A DNA stretch of 64,000 nucleotides from JAPOXR01 sp964291445 (GCA_964291445.2 OZ219862.1:1364001-1428000), one strand, 5' to 3'; positions 8,050 to 17,422 are shown, numbered from the stretch's first letter. The notes: generated from the letters alone by a model not told the origin. Numbers and translations: made by a program.

Positions 8050-10001
8050 GCCAGCCCCAGCGCCTGCTTGCGCCGTGCCGACCAGGTCACGATCAGGTGG
8101 TCGACCAGCAATCCGATGAAGGCCACGCACAGGCCCAGCACCAGCCCCTTGCCGACATCGGTCGATGACAGGGCCCGCTGCATTTCCTGGCCGAGATCCT
8201 GGGTGCCGATAAAGGCGGCAATGATGACCATGAACAGCGAGAACAGGATGGTCTGGTTGAGGCCGACGGCTATGGTGGGCAGGGCCATCGGCATGCTCAC
8301 CGCCCACAGCTTCTGGCGGGAGGAGGCACCGCACATGTCGGCGGCTTCGACCAGTTCGGGCGGAACCGCCCGCAACCCCTCGATGGTATAGCGGGTCATC
8401 GGCACCAGGCCGAACACGACCACCGCCCCGATGGCGGCGACATCATTGACGCCAAACAGCATGACCACCGGGATCAGGTAGATGAAACTCGGGAAGGTCT
8501 GGGCGGTGTCGCAGAACAGCAGGATGGTCTTCGCCCGGACGGCGCTTTTCGATGCCCACACCCCCAGCGGCAACCCGATGGCGCAAACCAGCAACACCGC
8601 GAAGGATACCATGTAGGTGGTGATCATGGCACGGTCCCACCAGCCTGACATGGCAATCAGCATGACGAAGCCGGCGCAGGTCAGTGACGACCGCACGCCC
8701 CCGGCCAGCCAGCCGATGCCGGCCGCCAGCGCCAGCACCGAACTGTATGGCAGCCAGAGATAGGCATCGCGCATCGGGATCAGAACCCAGGTGATGAGGA
8801 AGGCCCGGATGCCCTGGGTGACCGGGTCGGCAACGATGATGAACAGGTCGACGACCGTGTCGATTTCCTTGTAGATGGTCAGGGTCTGCTGGCGCGGGAT
8901 CTGGTCGGCCAGCTGCCAGAACTGGGCCACCACCAGCGCCAGCGCCGACAGCAACGCCCAGGCAACGAGGGTCCGGTAGCGCTCATGCCAGGCTGTGCCC
9001 TTCTCGAAATGCACCGGCTCCTTCTCGACCCAGGCCTTGGAGCACCGGTCCAGCACGATGGCGATGAGCACGATGGAGACGCCAATCTCGACCGACCGGC
9101 CGATCTTCAGCGCCTGCAGCAACTGCAGCAGCTTCTGGCCGAGGCCCGGCATGCCAATGAAGCTGGCCAGCACCACCATGGCCAGGCATTGCATGATGAC
9201 CTGGTTGATGCCGACAAGCACTTCGGTCCTGGCCGAGGGAACCCGGACATGCCGCAAGAGTTGCCAGCCGGTGGCACCGCACATCTTGCCGCTCTCGGTA
9301 ATCTCCGAGGCGACCTTCTTGAGGCCGAGCAGCGTCATCCTGATCATTGGCGGTGCGGCGAAGATGATGGTCACCACGGCGCCGGATTTCGGGCCGACCC
9401 CGATAAAGACCACCACCGGGATCATGTAGGCAAAATGCGGGAGCGACTGGGCGATGTTGAGGATCGGGTTCATGATCCGCTCGACCGTGGGCCATCGCCA
9501 GGCGGCGACTCCCAGCACCAGGCCGACGATGATGGCCACCGGCGCCGCCACCACGATCACCGACAGGGTTTCCATGGACCATTTCCACTGCCCCATCACC
9601 GCGATCCAGACGAAGGTGCCGCCGGACAGCAAGGCCAACCGCCAGCCATTGAGCGCATAGCCGATCGCCGCCGCGGTGATCGCCACGAAGGTCCAGGGAA
9701 TCGGCCCGATCCGTGGCCAGCGATTGCGTCCGTAGAGCAGGTTGGCGGTGACATCGAGCATCCATTCGATGCCGGCGGCGAAGGCCCTGGTGACATGGAT
9801 GAAGCCCAGATCATCCTTGACGAAGACGAAGAGCCAGTTGATCCAGTCGGCAAAGGGGAACACCAGCCATTCGGATGGCCGGACCAGGAATTCCGGCAGC
9901 AGGGGCTTGCACACGGCCAGGAGCACGGCCAGGAGCAGGATCGCCCGTCCCAGCTGTGTCCGGGAGACGGTCTCCGACTTCCCCTGTGCGCCTGCCGTCA
10001 C
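8046..10001 (-). CDS. Tandem-duplicated betaine/proline-type ABC permease (ProW-like)
   Basis: A 651-residue inner-membrane permease containing two complete ProW-type BPD_transp_1 modules in one chain. The EAA-like loops are visible twice: KMCGATGWQLLRHVRVPSA near residue 255 and DMCGASSRQKLWAVSMPMA near residue 560, each followed by a similar span (FIGMPGLGQK, FIGTQDLGQE). A usual ProW is about 280-350 residues and works as a homodimer; here both halves are covalently joined. It starts at a GTG overlapping the stop of the ATPase gene and ends overlapping the DUF1989-GcvT gene. It should form the channel for the substrate bound by the ProX-like protein. Confidence 0.9.
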   Translation of the reverse strand: MTAGAQGKSETVSRTQLGRAILLLAVLLAVCKPLLPEFLVRPSEWLVFPFADWINWLFVFVKDDLGFIHVTRAFAAGIEWMLDVTANLLYGRNRWPRIGPIPWTFVAITAAAIGYALNGWRLALLSGGTFVWIAVMGQWKWSMETLSVIVVAAPVAIIVGLVLGVAAWRWPTVERIMNPILNIAQSLPHFAYMIPVVVFIGVGPKSGAVVTIIFAAPPMIRMTLLGLKKVASEITESGKMCGATGWQLLRHVRVPSARTEVLVGINQVIMQCLAMVVLASFIGMPGLGQKLLQLLQALKIGRSVEIGVSIVLIAIVLDRCSKAWVEKEPVHFEKGTAWHERYRTLVAWALLSALALVVAQFWQLADQIPRQQTLTIYKEIDTVVDLFIIVADPVTQGIRAFLITWVLIPMRDAYLWLPYSSVLALAAGIGWLAGGVRSSLTCAGFVMLIAMSGWWDRAMITTYMVSFAVLLVCAIGLPLGVWASKSAVRAKTILLFCDTAQTFPSFIYLIPVVMLFGVNDVAAIGAVVVFGLVPMTRYTIEGLRAVPPELVEAADMCGASSRQKLWAVSMPMALPTIAVGLNQTILFSLFMVIIAAFIGTQDLGQEMQRALSSTDVGKGLVLGLCVAFIGLLVDHLIVTWSARRKQALGLA

Positions 10002-11032
10002 TGGCTGTCACCATAGAGAAGCGCCAGCGCCTCCCGACGATCAAGCAGCCCGACAATATTGCCGTCCCGGTCGGCGACGGGGAATTCGTCCCTCTCGTCA
10101 TTGATCAGCTGCCTGGCAATGCCATGCAGGGTTGCCGAGGCCGAAATGGCCTCGCCCACCGGCGTTCGATCCCCGGCCGGCGATGCCAGCACGCCGGCAT
10201 GGACCACCCTCGCCTTTTCCACCTCCTCGGTGAATTTCGCCACGTAGTCGGTGGCCGGGTTCAGCACGATCTGGTCGGGCGTGTCGCATTGCTCGATCAG
10301 GCCATCCTTCATGATGGCGATGCGATCGGCCAGGCGAAGCGCCTCGGAAAAGTCATGGGTGATGAACACGATCGTCTTCTGCAGCATGTCCTGCAGTCGC
10401 AGGAACTCGTCCTGCATTTCCCGCCGGATCAGCGGGTCCAGCGCCGAAAACGGCTCATCGAGGAACCAGATATCCGGCTCGATCGCCAGCGACCGGGCAA
10501 TGCCGACCCGCTGTTGCTGGCCGCCGGACAATTCCCGGGGATAGTAATCCTCGCGGCCGGCAAGGCCAACGAGTTCGATCACCTCCAGCGCCCGACGGCG
10601 GCGCTCGAACCGGTCCTGCCCCCGCATTTCCAGCGGAAACGCCACATTGTGCAGGACGGTACGGTGCGGGAGCAGCCCGAAGCTCTGGAACACCATCCCC
10701 ATCTTGTTTCGCCTGAGCTCGATGAGTTCCTTCTCGGACAGCGACATCAAATCCCTGCCCTCCACCGAGATTTCGCCGCCGGTAATGTCGATCAGCCGGG
10801 ACATGCAGCGGACCAGCGTCGACTTGCCGGAGCCCGACAATCCCATGATCACCAGCATCTCGCCGCGATGGATCTCCACGGTGACGCTGCGCACGGCAGC
10901 GATGTAGCCATCCTCGCGGATCCTGTCGAAAGAACTGTCCGGATCAAGGCCGTCGAAATAGCGCCGCGGATGGTCGCCGAACAGCTTCCAGACATTCGAA
11001 CAGGAAATTACGGGATGATCTTCGGAATTCAT
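9998..11032 (-). CDS. Betaine/proline-type ABC transporter ATPase (ProV-like)
   Basis: A 344-residue ABC ATPase. Walker A is GLSGSGKSTLVR near residue 64, the Q-loop is FQSFGLLPHRTV, the signature is LSGGQQQRVGIAR and Walker B is DIWFLDEPFSALDP. After residue 270 the chain continues into a short CBS-like region (HGIARQLINDERDEFPVADR), as in ProV/OpuAA, where CBS domains sense ionic strength. It powers the tandem permease encoded next, whose GTG start overlaps this stop codon. The gene begins 190 bases after proX, with a strong hairpin between them. Confidence 0.93.
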   Translation of the reverse strand: MNSEDHPVISCSNVWKLFGDHPRRYFDGLDPDSSFDRIREDGYIAAVRSVTVEIHRGEMLVIMGLSGSGKSTLVRCMSRLIDITGGEISVEGRDLMSLSEKELIELRRNKMGMVFQSFGLLPHRTVLHNVAFPLEMRGQDRFERRRRALEVIELVGLAGREDYYPRELSGGQQQRVGIARSLAIEPDIWFLDEPFSALDPLIRREMQDEFLRLQDMLQKTIVFITHDFSEALRLADRIAIMKDGLIEQCDTPDQIVLNPATDYVAKFTEEVEKARVVHAGVLASPAGDRTPVGEAISASATLHGIARQLINDERDEFPVADRDGNIVGLLDRREALALLYGDSQ

Positions 11033-11175
11033 GGTTGCAACTCCCCCACCAGCCAGCCGCCGGTTGCGGTGGGCCAGCTCTCCGTCTGCATATTAGACCG
11101 GGATGCCCGTCATTTCCAACCGGCGGGCGCCATCATTGCCATGTCGGCATCCGGGCCTGGTGCCGGAACGGCAAA

Positions 11176-11199
11176 CCGCCCCGGCAAATGCCGGGGCGG
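11176..11199 (-). terminator. Hairpin between binding-protein gene and ATPase gene
   Basis: An almost perfect 11-bp stem CCGCCCCGGCA/TGCCGGGGCGG, followed on the minus strand by TTTGCC. It lies just after the proX-like stop codon. Such partial terminators between a binding-protein gene and the membrane components are a known way to make far more binding protein than permease. I infer attenuation rather than full termination because the downstream genes have no obvious separate promoter. Confidence 0.7.
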
Positions 11200-11222
11200 C
11201 TTCGTGTCTGGTGGTGACGGGA

Positions 11223-12173
11223 TCAGCTTACGCCTTCCAGCCATGGCCGCCAGACATCCTCATTGGCTTCGAGCCAGGCAGTCGCCGCATCTTCCGGCTC
11301 CATTTCGTCGACATCAACCAGCTTGGCCATTTCGGCAATCTGCGGGTTGGTGAAGGAAATCCTGGTCAGCACCTCGTAGGCATTCGGCCATTTCTCCGGC
11401 ATGCCATCCCATGCGGCCTTCTTGAGATAGCCATCCGGCGGGTTGCCGCAATCATAGGTCATGTCCGGATTGGGACCGAGAGAGGCGTCATCCTTGCAGC
11501 CTTCGAAATAGGTCGGGAATTCCACGAATTCGCCCGGCCAGACCGCTTCGACGAAATTCGGGGTCCAGTTGAACAGGACCACCGGGCGTCCGGTCTTCTC
11601 GGCCGAAGCAACTTCTGCCCACAGGGCCGCTGCCGAACCGGCATTGACCACCACGAAATCCATGCCAAGCGCCTCGACCCGCTCGGCATCGTGCTTGAGC
11701 CAGTCGACCGGGCCGCCAAGGAACCGGCCCTTGTCGCCGGTTTCGGGCGTGGCAAACAGGGACGCACATTCATTCAGCGCTTCCCAGCTTGGCAGTCCGG
11801 GACAGGACTCCTTGGTCCAGATCGGGTACCACCACTCCTCGCGGGTGACCGCATTGTGGTCGCCGGCATCGTGAATGCCGCCCTTTTCGAGCGCTTCGTT
11901 GAAGGCAACGCCAAAGGCGCCTTCCCAGACTTCCAGTTCGAGCGACACGTCGCCGAGCCTGATCGACTCGTACACCGCCTGGGAATCGGTCGAGACAAAC
12001 TCGACATTGTTTCCCATGGTCTCGAAGATCTGGCCGACCGCGTAGGTCATCACGATCTGGCTGGACCAGTTATGGGTGGCGATCACGATCGGGTCGCTGC
12101 TGTCCTGGGCTATCGCCGACATCGGCGCCGCCGCAATCACACCCGCGGCAATTGTACTTGCAAACCTATTCAT
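11223..12173 (-). CDS. Periplasmic binding protein of a betaine/proline-type ABC transporter (ProX-like)
   Basis: A 316-residue protein with a Sec signal peptide (MNRFASTIAAGVIAAAPMSA, cut near AIAQ), of the OpuAC/ProX family. Several Trp residues that could form the aromatic cage for a quaternary ammonium group are visible: THNWSSQ, EVWEGAFG, REEWWYPIW and FNWTPNF. It should bind a betaine-like or other methylated amine in the periplasm. Start at 12173 is backed by GGAGGAATACG just upstream. It heads the transporter part of the long amine locus; the 125 bases before it contain small hairpins, so a second promoter here is possible. Confidence 0.92.
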   Translation of the reverse strand: MNRFASTIAAGVIAAAPMSAIAQDSSDPIVIATHNWSSQIVMTYAVGQIFETMGNNVEFVSTDSQAVYESIRLGDVSLELEVWEGAFGVAFNEALEKGGIHDAGDHNAVTREEWWYPIWTKESCPGLPSWEALNECASLFATPETGDKGRFLGGPVDWLKHDAERVEALGMDFVVVNAGSAAALWAEVASAEKTGRPVVLFNWTPNFVEAVWPGEFVEFPTYFEGCKDDASLGPNPDMTYDCGNPPDGYLKKAAWDGMPEKWPNAYEVLTRISFTNPQIAEMAKLVDVDEMEPEDAATAWLEANEDVWRPWLEGVS

Positions 12174-12298
12174 CGTATTCCTCCATTATTGCGGAGAGCG
12201 CCATTGCTCCCCGGAAATGACGGCTGGATCAGCCACGCGTCCGCGTGCCTGCCTCCCGGCCGCTTGTTCGCGCAAAACCGGCGCTCCTACTCGCTAAG

Positions 12299-12889
12299 CT
12301 ACGCAATTGTTGATGCCGCCTGCCCGGTGTTATCCACTGCCCGCATCCAGTCCGGACTGAAGGCAAGGATGCGTGACTCCGCACGCAGATCCGGGTTGAA
12401 GAACCGGTTGTGCCACCAGGTCGCCTGGAAGGAATGCTGCGTCTCCTCAAGCTCTGTGATCCGGCAATCCAGGTGAAAGCTGTGCGCATAGGCATCGAAT
12501 TCGAGGATGCAGCGCTCCTGCCTGGCCAGGAGGGCGGCGGTCATCGATTCCGGGGGCCAGCAGGCTGTCAGCAGGTCGGAAAACCGGTCGGGTCCCTGGA
12601 AATAACCGGCAGCCAGGAATGTCAGCGCCGCGTTGCGGATGGCGGCCGGATCCACCGACCGCCTGACGATATGCCTGAATTCGGGGAGGACCGAGAACTC
12701 CTCCCGGCGGTTCAGCACGGTGATCACCCGAACCGGCGCCTGGCCGGCCATCCGCAACATCGGCGTCATGGCCTGGTCCGGTTGCCCCGAGCGCTCCCGC
12801 ACTGCCGCCTGCCTGACCCGGCACTGCCAGCCGAGGAATCTCCGGCGCATGGCGTCGGCGCCGCTGGTATCGAAGGCCGGCATTGCCAT
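12299..12889 (-). CDS. Conserved-looking hypothetical protein in the amine locus
   Basis: A 196-residue protein I do not recognise. It is soluble, without signal peptide or membrane span. The C-terminal half is rich in aromatic residues and His (ILEFDAYAHSFHLDC, QATWWHNRFFNPDL), and residues 50-80 carry RVITVLNRREEFSVLPEF. Its ATG lies one base after the stop of the C-N hydrolase gene, so it is translationally coupled to it. Being embedded in the locus between the hydrolase and the ABC transporter argues for a role in the same pathway, possibly as a small enzyme or an accessory subunit. Confidence 0.75.
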   Translation of the reverse strand: MAMPAFDTSGADAMRRRFLGWQCRVRQAAVRERSGQPDQAMTPMLRMAGQAPVRVITVLNRREEFSVLPEFRHIVRRSVDPAAIRNAALTFLAAGYFQGPDRFSDLLTACWPPESMTAALLARQERCILEFDAYAHSFHLDCRITELEETQHSFQATWWHNRFFNPDLRAESRILAFSPDWMRAVDNTGQAASTIA

Positions 12890-12890
12890 C

Positions 12891-13742
12891 TCAGCCGGCC
12901 GCCCTTGCCGGCTCGCCGGTCATGAAGGCGTAGTCGCGGCCATGGGACAGGCTGGGAATGCGGGACCTGGTCTCACCCACCATGTCGAGATCCAGCTCTG
13001 CCAACACCACGCCCTCCCCCTCGCCGCCATCGGCCATGATCCGGCCCCAGGGATCGACGATCAGCGAATGGCCATAGGATTGGCCGCCGCCCGGAATCGG
13101 CCCCGAAGCGCATGGCGCCACCACGAAACTGCCATTCTCGATTGCCCGTGACCGGTTCAGGACATGCCAGTGCGCCTTGCCGGTGGTGGCAATGAACGCC
13201 GCCGGCACCGCCAGGATTTCGGCCCCGGCCATGGCCAGGTCACGGTAGAGGCCGGGAAAACGCAGATCGTAGCATATGGTCAGCCCGACGGGACCGAACG
13301 CGGTGCGGGCAATGACCGCCTGCCTGCCCGGCTCGACCGCCGCGCTTTCCCGGTAGGTCTGGCCGGCCGAGAGCTGGATGTCGAACAGGTGAAGCTTGTC
13401 GTAGCGGGCGGTGATGCTGCCCTCGTCATTGATGACGAGGCTGCGATTGTAGATCCGCCCGCCAGGCCCATCGACGGCAACCGAGCCGACCAGGATCCAC
13501 ACCCGGTGCTCCGCCGCCATCCTGGCGACCGTCCGGATGACCGGATGGCTCCGCTCCGGCGCCGAGGGCGGCGCCAGCAATGGCCCGTCGCTCCTGAGGC
13601 CGCCGCAATATTCCGGCAGGGCCAGGAAGCGGGCGCCGGCGGCGACCGCCTCCTCGATCAATGGCGCGGCCGCGGCGATCGCCGAGTCGAAATCAGGACG
13701 CGGCGCGGTTTGTATGCATGCTGTCAGCAAGTGGCGGGACAT
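12891..13742 (-). CDS. Carbon-nitrogen hydrolase (nitrilase superfamily, amidase-like)
   Basis: A 283-residue nitrilase-superfamily enzyme. The Glu-Lys-Cys triad is complete: Glu in FLALPEYCGG near residue 43, Lys in RYDKLHLFD near 115 and Cys in TICYDLRFPGLYR near 150. It resembles the Nit2/omega-amidase-like branch rather than true nitrilases, and is cytoplasmic. Such enzymes hydrolyse amide bonds to release ammonia or an amine. Within this locus an obvious candidate substrate is a gamma-glutamyl amide made by the glutamine-synthetase-like ligase upstream, but this is inference. It starts six bases after the stop of the preceding small gene, with AGGAACA as ribosome binding site. Confidence 0.85.
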   Translation of the reverse strand: MSRHLLTACIQTAPRPDFDSAIAAAAPLIEEAVAAGARFLALPEYCGGLRSDGPLLAPPSAPERSHPVIRTVARMAAEHRVWILVGSVAVDGPGGRIYNRSLVINDEGSITARYDKLHLFDIQLSAGQTYRESAAVEPGRQAVIARTAFGPVGLTICYDLRFPGLYRDLAMAGAEILAVPAAFIATTGKAHWHVLNRSRAIENGSFVVAPCASGPIPGGGQSYGHSLIVDPWGRIMADGGEGEGVVLAELDLDMVGETRSRIPSLSHGRDYAFMTGEPARAAG

Positions 13743-13747
13743 TGTTC

Positions 13748-14161
13748 CTAGAATTTCTTGTACGCTTTTCTCAGGGCCACCAGCGGGTGCTTCCTGGACA
13801 TCTGGAACTTGATCAGCAACTCCCGGGCGATCATGTCCCGGTCCTGCTGGTTGTCCGGAAGGGAAATCGTGTCTGGAACCCTGACCCAGCCATTGATGTT
13901 GCGGTCGAACACCGCCGGCTTGCCATCCTCGTATCCCATGTGGACATCCTCGAGCCAGTTGAGGTCGTCCCAGCCCATGATTTCCATATACTCCTCGAGG
14001 AACGGGGTGATCCGCCGGTAATCGGGAACCAGGTTGACATCGTAGCGATAACCGATGTGCTGGCCGATTTCCTTTTCCCTCTCGGACCCGAGTCCGGCCG
14101 CATCATTCAAGAACTGGTCGACATCCTCGATATTTGAGCCGCGATACTTGGTTCCAGCCAT
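13748..14161 (-). CDS. Small hypothetical protein following glxD-like gene
   Basis: A 137-residue acidic-then-basic soluble protein, family not recognised. It opens with MAGTKYRGSNIEDVDQFLND, has an aromatic core (ITPFLEEYMEIMGWDDLNWL) and ends in a basic tail (RKHPLVALRKAYKKF). The ATG at 14161 is chosen over one 36 bases upstream because AGGGAGG sits at the right distance and because the upstream start would overlap the glxD-like stop. It lies between the glutamate-synthase-like genes and the C-N hydrolase, with ten-base spacing, and so belongs to the same transcript. Confidence 0.75.
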   Translation of the reverse strand: MAGTKYRGSNIEDVDQFLNDAAGLGSEREKEIGQHIGYRYDVNLVPDYRRITPFLEEYMEIMGWDDLNWLEDVHMGYEDGKPAVFDRNINGWVRVPDTISLPDNQQDRDMIARELLIKFQMSRKHPLVALRKAYKKF

Positions 14162-14171
14162 GACAGCCTCC

Positions 14172-15538
14172 CTAGAGATGGTGATAATCTTCGACACCGA
14201 CCGTGTAGTTGGTGCCGGCCAGCGGCACCGCCGCCATTGCCGAGGCTTCCATGGTCAGCGCCGCCAGGTCTTCCGGTTCGAGCGAGTGGATATTGGTCTT
14301 GCCGCAAGCCCTGGCAAACATCTGTGCCTCGATAGTGAGCGTGTGCAGAAAGTTGTAGACCCGCTCGGCCGCCTCGTCCGGATCAAGTCTCGAGCGCAAT
14401 ACCGGATCCTGGGTGGCAACCCCGACCGGGCAGCGCCCGGAATGGCAGTGGTAGCAATAGCCGGGCTCGACGCCCATCTCCTTGCGGAAATCGGCCTCGG
14501 GAATGTCCTTGTTGCAGTTGAGGGCAATCATCACCGAGTGACCGACGGCGATCGCTTCGGCGCCAAGGGCGATGGCCTTGGCCACATCGGCACCGTTGCG
14601 AATTCCACCGGCATAGACCAGGGTGATCTGGCCTCGCATTCCCAGATCGTCGATCGCCTTGCGGGCCTGGCGGATGGCGGCCATCCCCGGCACGCCGGTA
14701 TCCTCGGTCGCCAAATGCGGACCGGCACCGGTGGAGCCCTCCATGCCGTCGATATAGATCGAATCCGGGTTGCATTTCACCGCCATCCGCACGTCGTCAT
14801 AAACCCCGGGCGGCGCCGAGCTTCAGCTGGATCGGGATCTGGCCGTCGGTGACCTCGCGGATCTCCTGGATCTTCAGCGCCAAATCGTCGGGGCCGAGCC
14901 AGTCCGGATGCCTGGCTGGCGAGCGCTGGTCGATGCCGGCCGGCAGGGAGCGCATTTCGGCAACCTGGTCGGTGACCTTCTGCCCCATCAGGTGGCCGCC
15001 CAAACCCACCTTGCACCCCTGGCCAATGAAGAATTCGCAGCCATCGGCCAAGACCAGGTGGTGCGGATTGAACCCGTAGCGCGACTGGATGCACTGGTAG
15101 AACCATTTCGAGGAATAGCGACGCTCATCCGGGATCATTCCGCCTTCGCCGGAACAGGTCGCGGTGCCGGCCATGGTGGCGCCGCGGGCCAGCGCCGTCC
15201 TTGGCCTCGTAGGACAGGGCGCCGAAACTCATGCCGGTGACATAGACCGGAATATCCAGCTCGAGCGGCCGCTTGGCCCGCGGGCCGATTACCGTCTTCG
15301 TCTCGCATTTCTCCCGGTAGCCCTCGATGACAAAACGGGTGAGGGTTCCGGGAAGGAAGGTCAGATCGTCCCAGTGCGGGATCTTCTTGAATAGCGAAAA
15401 CCCGCGCATCCGGTAGCGGCCCAGCTCGGCCTTGACGTGGATGTCGTCAATCACCTGGGGGGTGAAAATGAACGAATCCCCCAGCCGGTTGGTATCCCGG
15501 GCAAGCGGCTGTTTCAGGGTCTGGTTTCCGTCAAGCAT
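14172..15538 (-). pseudogene. glxD: GlxD-like FMN/Fe-S glutamate synthase-domain protein, two frameshifts
   Basis: The large catalytic piece of a three-part glutamate-synthase-like enzyme, about 454 residues if read through. Homology runs continuously across three frames: MLDGNQTLKQPLARDT to GMSFGALSYEAK, then ARGATMAGTATCSGEGGMIP to QLKLGAAR, then YDDVRMAVKCNPDSIYIDGM to the end. Each break needs one base removed: near 15199-15200 (GG instead of G) and at 14804-14807 (GGGG instead of GGG). FMN-barrel motifs and an Fe-S motif (CYHCHSGRCPVGVATQ, the 3Fe-4S type of glutamate synthase) are intact. Either sequencing error or real decay; every neighbouring gene is intact, which favours error. ATG at 15538. 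Confidence 0.8.
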
Positions 15539-15558
15539 GTCAGTCTTCCTTCGCGCCT

Positions 15559-16428
15559 CTAGAGGATCAGCTTCTTTTCCGTCGGCTCCAAATTGTCGTA
15601 ATTCCAGAGCTGCTTGCCGGCGACGATCTTGGTGAAGCCGCCAACCCCATCCGGTGGCACCATGCCGTAGAGGCCGAGCTTGCGCTCCAACCACTGGCGA
15701 TCGATCTCCGTCAACTCGGCCTCAACCGCGTCGACGCCCAGGCTCCTGATCGATCCACCGATGAAGATGGTTCCATCATACATCGAATCGCCGAGATTCT
15801 TGCCGGCATCACCGCACACGATGATCCGGCCACGCTGCATCATGAATCCGGACAGCGCCCCGGTGTCGCCACCGACGATGATGCTGCCGCCCTTCATGTC
15901 GATGCCGGTGCGGGAGCCGACCGAGCCCCGGCAGACCAGGTCGCCGCCGCGGATGGCGGCGCCGAAGGTCGAACCGGCATTCTTTTCCACGATGACGGTC
16001 CCCGACATCATGTTCTCGCCGCAGGACCAGCCAACCCGCCCGTTGATCCGGACATTCGGCCCGTCGATGAGGCCAACGCCGAAATATCCGAGCGAGCCCT
16101 CGAAGATCAGGTTCAGCCGGCTCAGGATCCCGACGCCGAGCCCGTGCTTGCCCCTCGGGTTGCGGATGACGATGGAGCCGTGTCCCGCCGCCATCAGCTG
16201 GCGGATGCGGATATTGGCCTCGGTAGTTGTCAGCTCGTCGGCATCCAGTTCGGTGCGCTTGTTGAAATCGACATCCGGCGCCCAGGGATAGGTGAGGTTC
16301 GGCTCCGCATCCGGGTCGAACTCGATCAGCATGGTCCGGCCGGACAGTTGCTCGGTGGTCATCCCGAGGGCACGCGCCCTCTCATCCTGGCTCAGGCCAG
16401 CAAGTTCAGTATCAGTCACGCCGTCCAT
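15559..16428 (-). CDS. glxC: GlxC-like GXGXG domain subunit
   Basis: A 289-residue protein with the GXGXG beta-helix domain found at the C-terminus of the glutamate synthase large subunit. The repetitive strand pattern is visible: GVGLIDGPNVRINGRVGWSC, GSIIVGGDTGALSGFMMQRG, IIVCGDAGKNLGDSMYDG. It is thought to hold the ammonia tunnel together with the amidotransferase and FMN subunits. It has an extra 60-70-residue N-terminal stretch compared with the second copy in this window (235 residues, 33077-33784). It overlaps the amidotransferase gene by 13 bases and is followed after 20 bases by the FMN subunit gene, giving the order glxB-glxC-glxD. Confidence 0.88.
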   Translation of the reverse strand: MDGVTDTELAGLSQDERARALGMTTEQLSGRTMLIEFDPDAEPNLTYPWAPDVDFNKRTELDADELTTTEANIRIRQLMAAGHGSIVIRNPRGKHGLGVGILSRLNLIFEGSLGYFGVGLIDGPNVRINGRVGWSCGENMMSGTVIVEKNAGSTFGAAIRGGDLVCRGSVGSRTGIDMKGGSIIVGGDTGALSGFMMQRGRIIVCGDAGKNLGDSMYDGTIFIGGSIRSLGVDAVEAELTEIDRQWLERKLGLYGMVPPDGVGGFTKIVAGKQLWNYDNLEPTEKKLIL

Positions 16429-17351
16429 ACCCGAACCTCCTCGTCATACGGATCATATGTGTCGATTTCTTCCGGAATGATCGATCGGATCGCCACCTCT
16501 TCCGATGCCAGCGCAATCAGGTCGTCGCTCTCGTAGAGAACCAGCGGTTTTGCCGCCATCGTGTCCTTGGCCATTCCCAGCTCGTCCTTCGTCGCCACCA
16601 GGTAGGTAAACACGCCGTCGATCTCGTCGATCGACCGCCGCAGGCTGTCCTCGAGGGTGGCGCCATTGGCAAGATTGTGCGCGGTGTAGACCGCCAGCAA
16701 TTCGGAATCGCAGTCGGACATGAAACGGTGTCCCCGTCGCTCCATTTCACGGCGCATGATCCAGTAATTGGTGATCTGGCCGTTATGCACCACCGAGACG
16801 TCGTTATAGGGGAAGGCCCAGTATGGATGGGCCGAGCGAATATCGACATCCGATTCCGTGGCCATGCGGGTATGGCCGATGGCGTGGGTGCCGCTGAAGC
16901 CGCCCAGATCATAGGCATCGCAGACGGTCGTCGCATCGCCGAGATCCTTGACCATCTCGAGCCCGTAGCCGAGCGAGAGAATCTCGACCCCCTCGATCTC
17001 CTCGACATGGCGGGCCATGTCCTCGGTGTCGCCCTGGTGGGAAATCAGGTAGCGCAGCGCATATTCGGTGGCATGCTCCTTCGATTGCACCGCCACATCA
17101 TGCGCGGCCAGCACCTCCTCAACGTCGGCGATCCGCTTGCGGATGACATCATGGATGCCATGGCCGCGGCCCATATCCTCCTGTTCGGCCACTTTCAGCC
17201 GCATGACGTGATGGTCCGGTGTGCCCTCTCCATACACCGCGTAGCCGGTCGAATCGGGGCCCCGGTGCCTGAGCGCCTGCAGCATCGATGTCATTTCGCT
17301 GCCGACACCGGAGATCCTGCCGCGGTGTATCAGGCCAGCAATTCCGCACAT
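16416..17351 (-). CDS. glxB: GlxB-like class II glutamine amidotransferase
   Basis: A 311-residue Ntn-type amidotransferase. The protein begins MCGIAGLIHRG, so removal of Met exposes the catalytic Cys. Other family marks are LRHRGPDSTGYAVYG, GHTRMATESDVDIRSAHPYW (glutamine-binding Arg) and VVHNGQITNYWIMRREME. It releases ammonia, or accepts a gamma-glutamyl group, for the partner GlxC/GlxD subunits. It corresponds to the small N-terminal domain of glutamate synthase and to MgsA of N-methylglutamate synthase. It follows the ligase gene by 71 bases and overlaps the GlxC-like gene by 13 bases. Confidence 0.9.
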   Translation of the reverse strand: MCGIAGLIHRGRISGVGSEMTSMLQALRHRGPDSTGYAVYGEGTPDHHVMRLKVAEQEDMGRGHGIHDVIRKRIADVEEVLAAHDVAVQSKEHATEYALRYLISHQGDTEDMARHVEEIEGVEILSLGYGLEMVKDLGDATTVCDAYDLGGFSGTHAIGHTRMATESDVDIRSAHPYWAFPYNDVSVVHNGQITNYWIMRREMERRGHRFMSDCDSELLAVYTAHNLANGATLEDSLRRSIDEIDGVFTYLVATKDELGMAKDTMAAKPLVLYESDDLIALASEEVAIRSIIPEEIDTYDPYDEEVRVWTA

Positions 17352-17422
17352 GTTTCAATCCTGTAGATCTGGTGTTGGTGGAAGTGCAGCAGGCCGGAGG
17401 CCCGCTGCACGGTCAGTTCGGC

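Noticed and set aside
9875..11353. 492-codon plus-strand frame
   Set aside because: Shadow of the ProV gene and of parts of its neighbours; the opposite strand carries clear ABC motifs.
14804..14807. Programmed ribosomal frameshift in glxD
   Set aside because: No slippery heptamer with a following stimulatory structure was recognised, and a second unrelated shift is present in the same gene.
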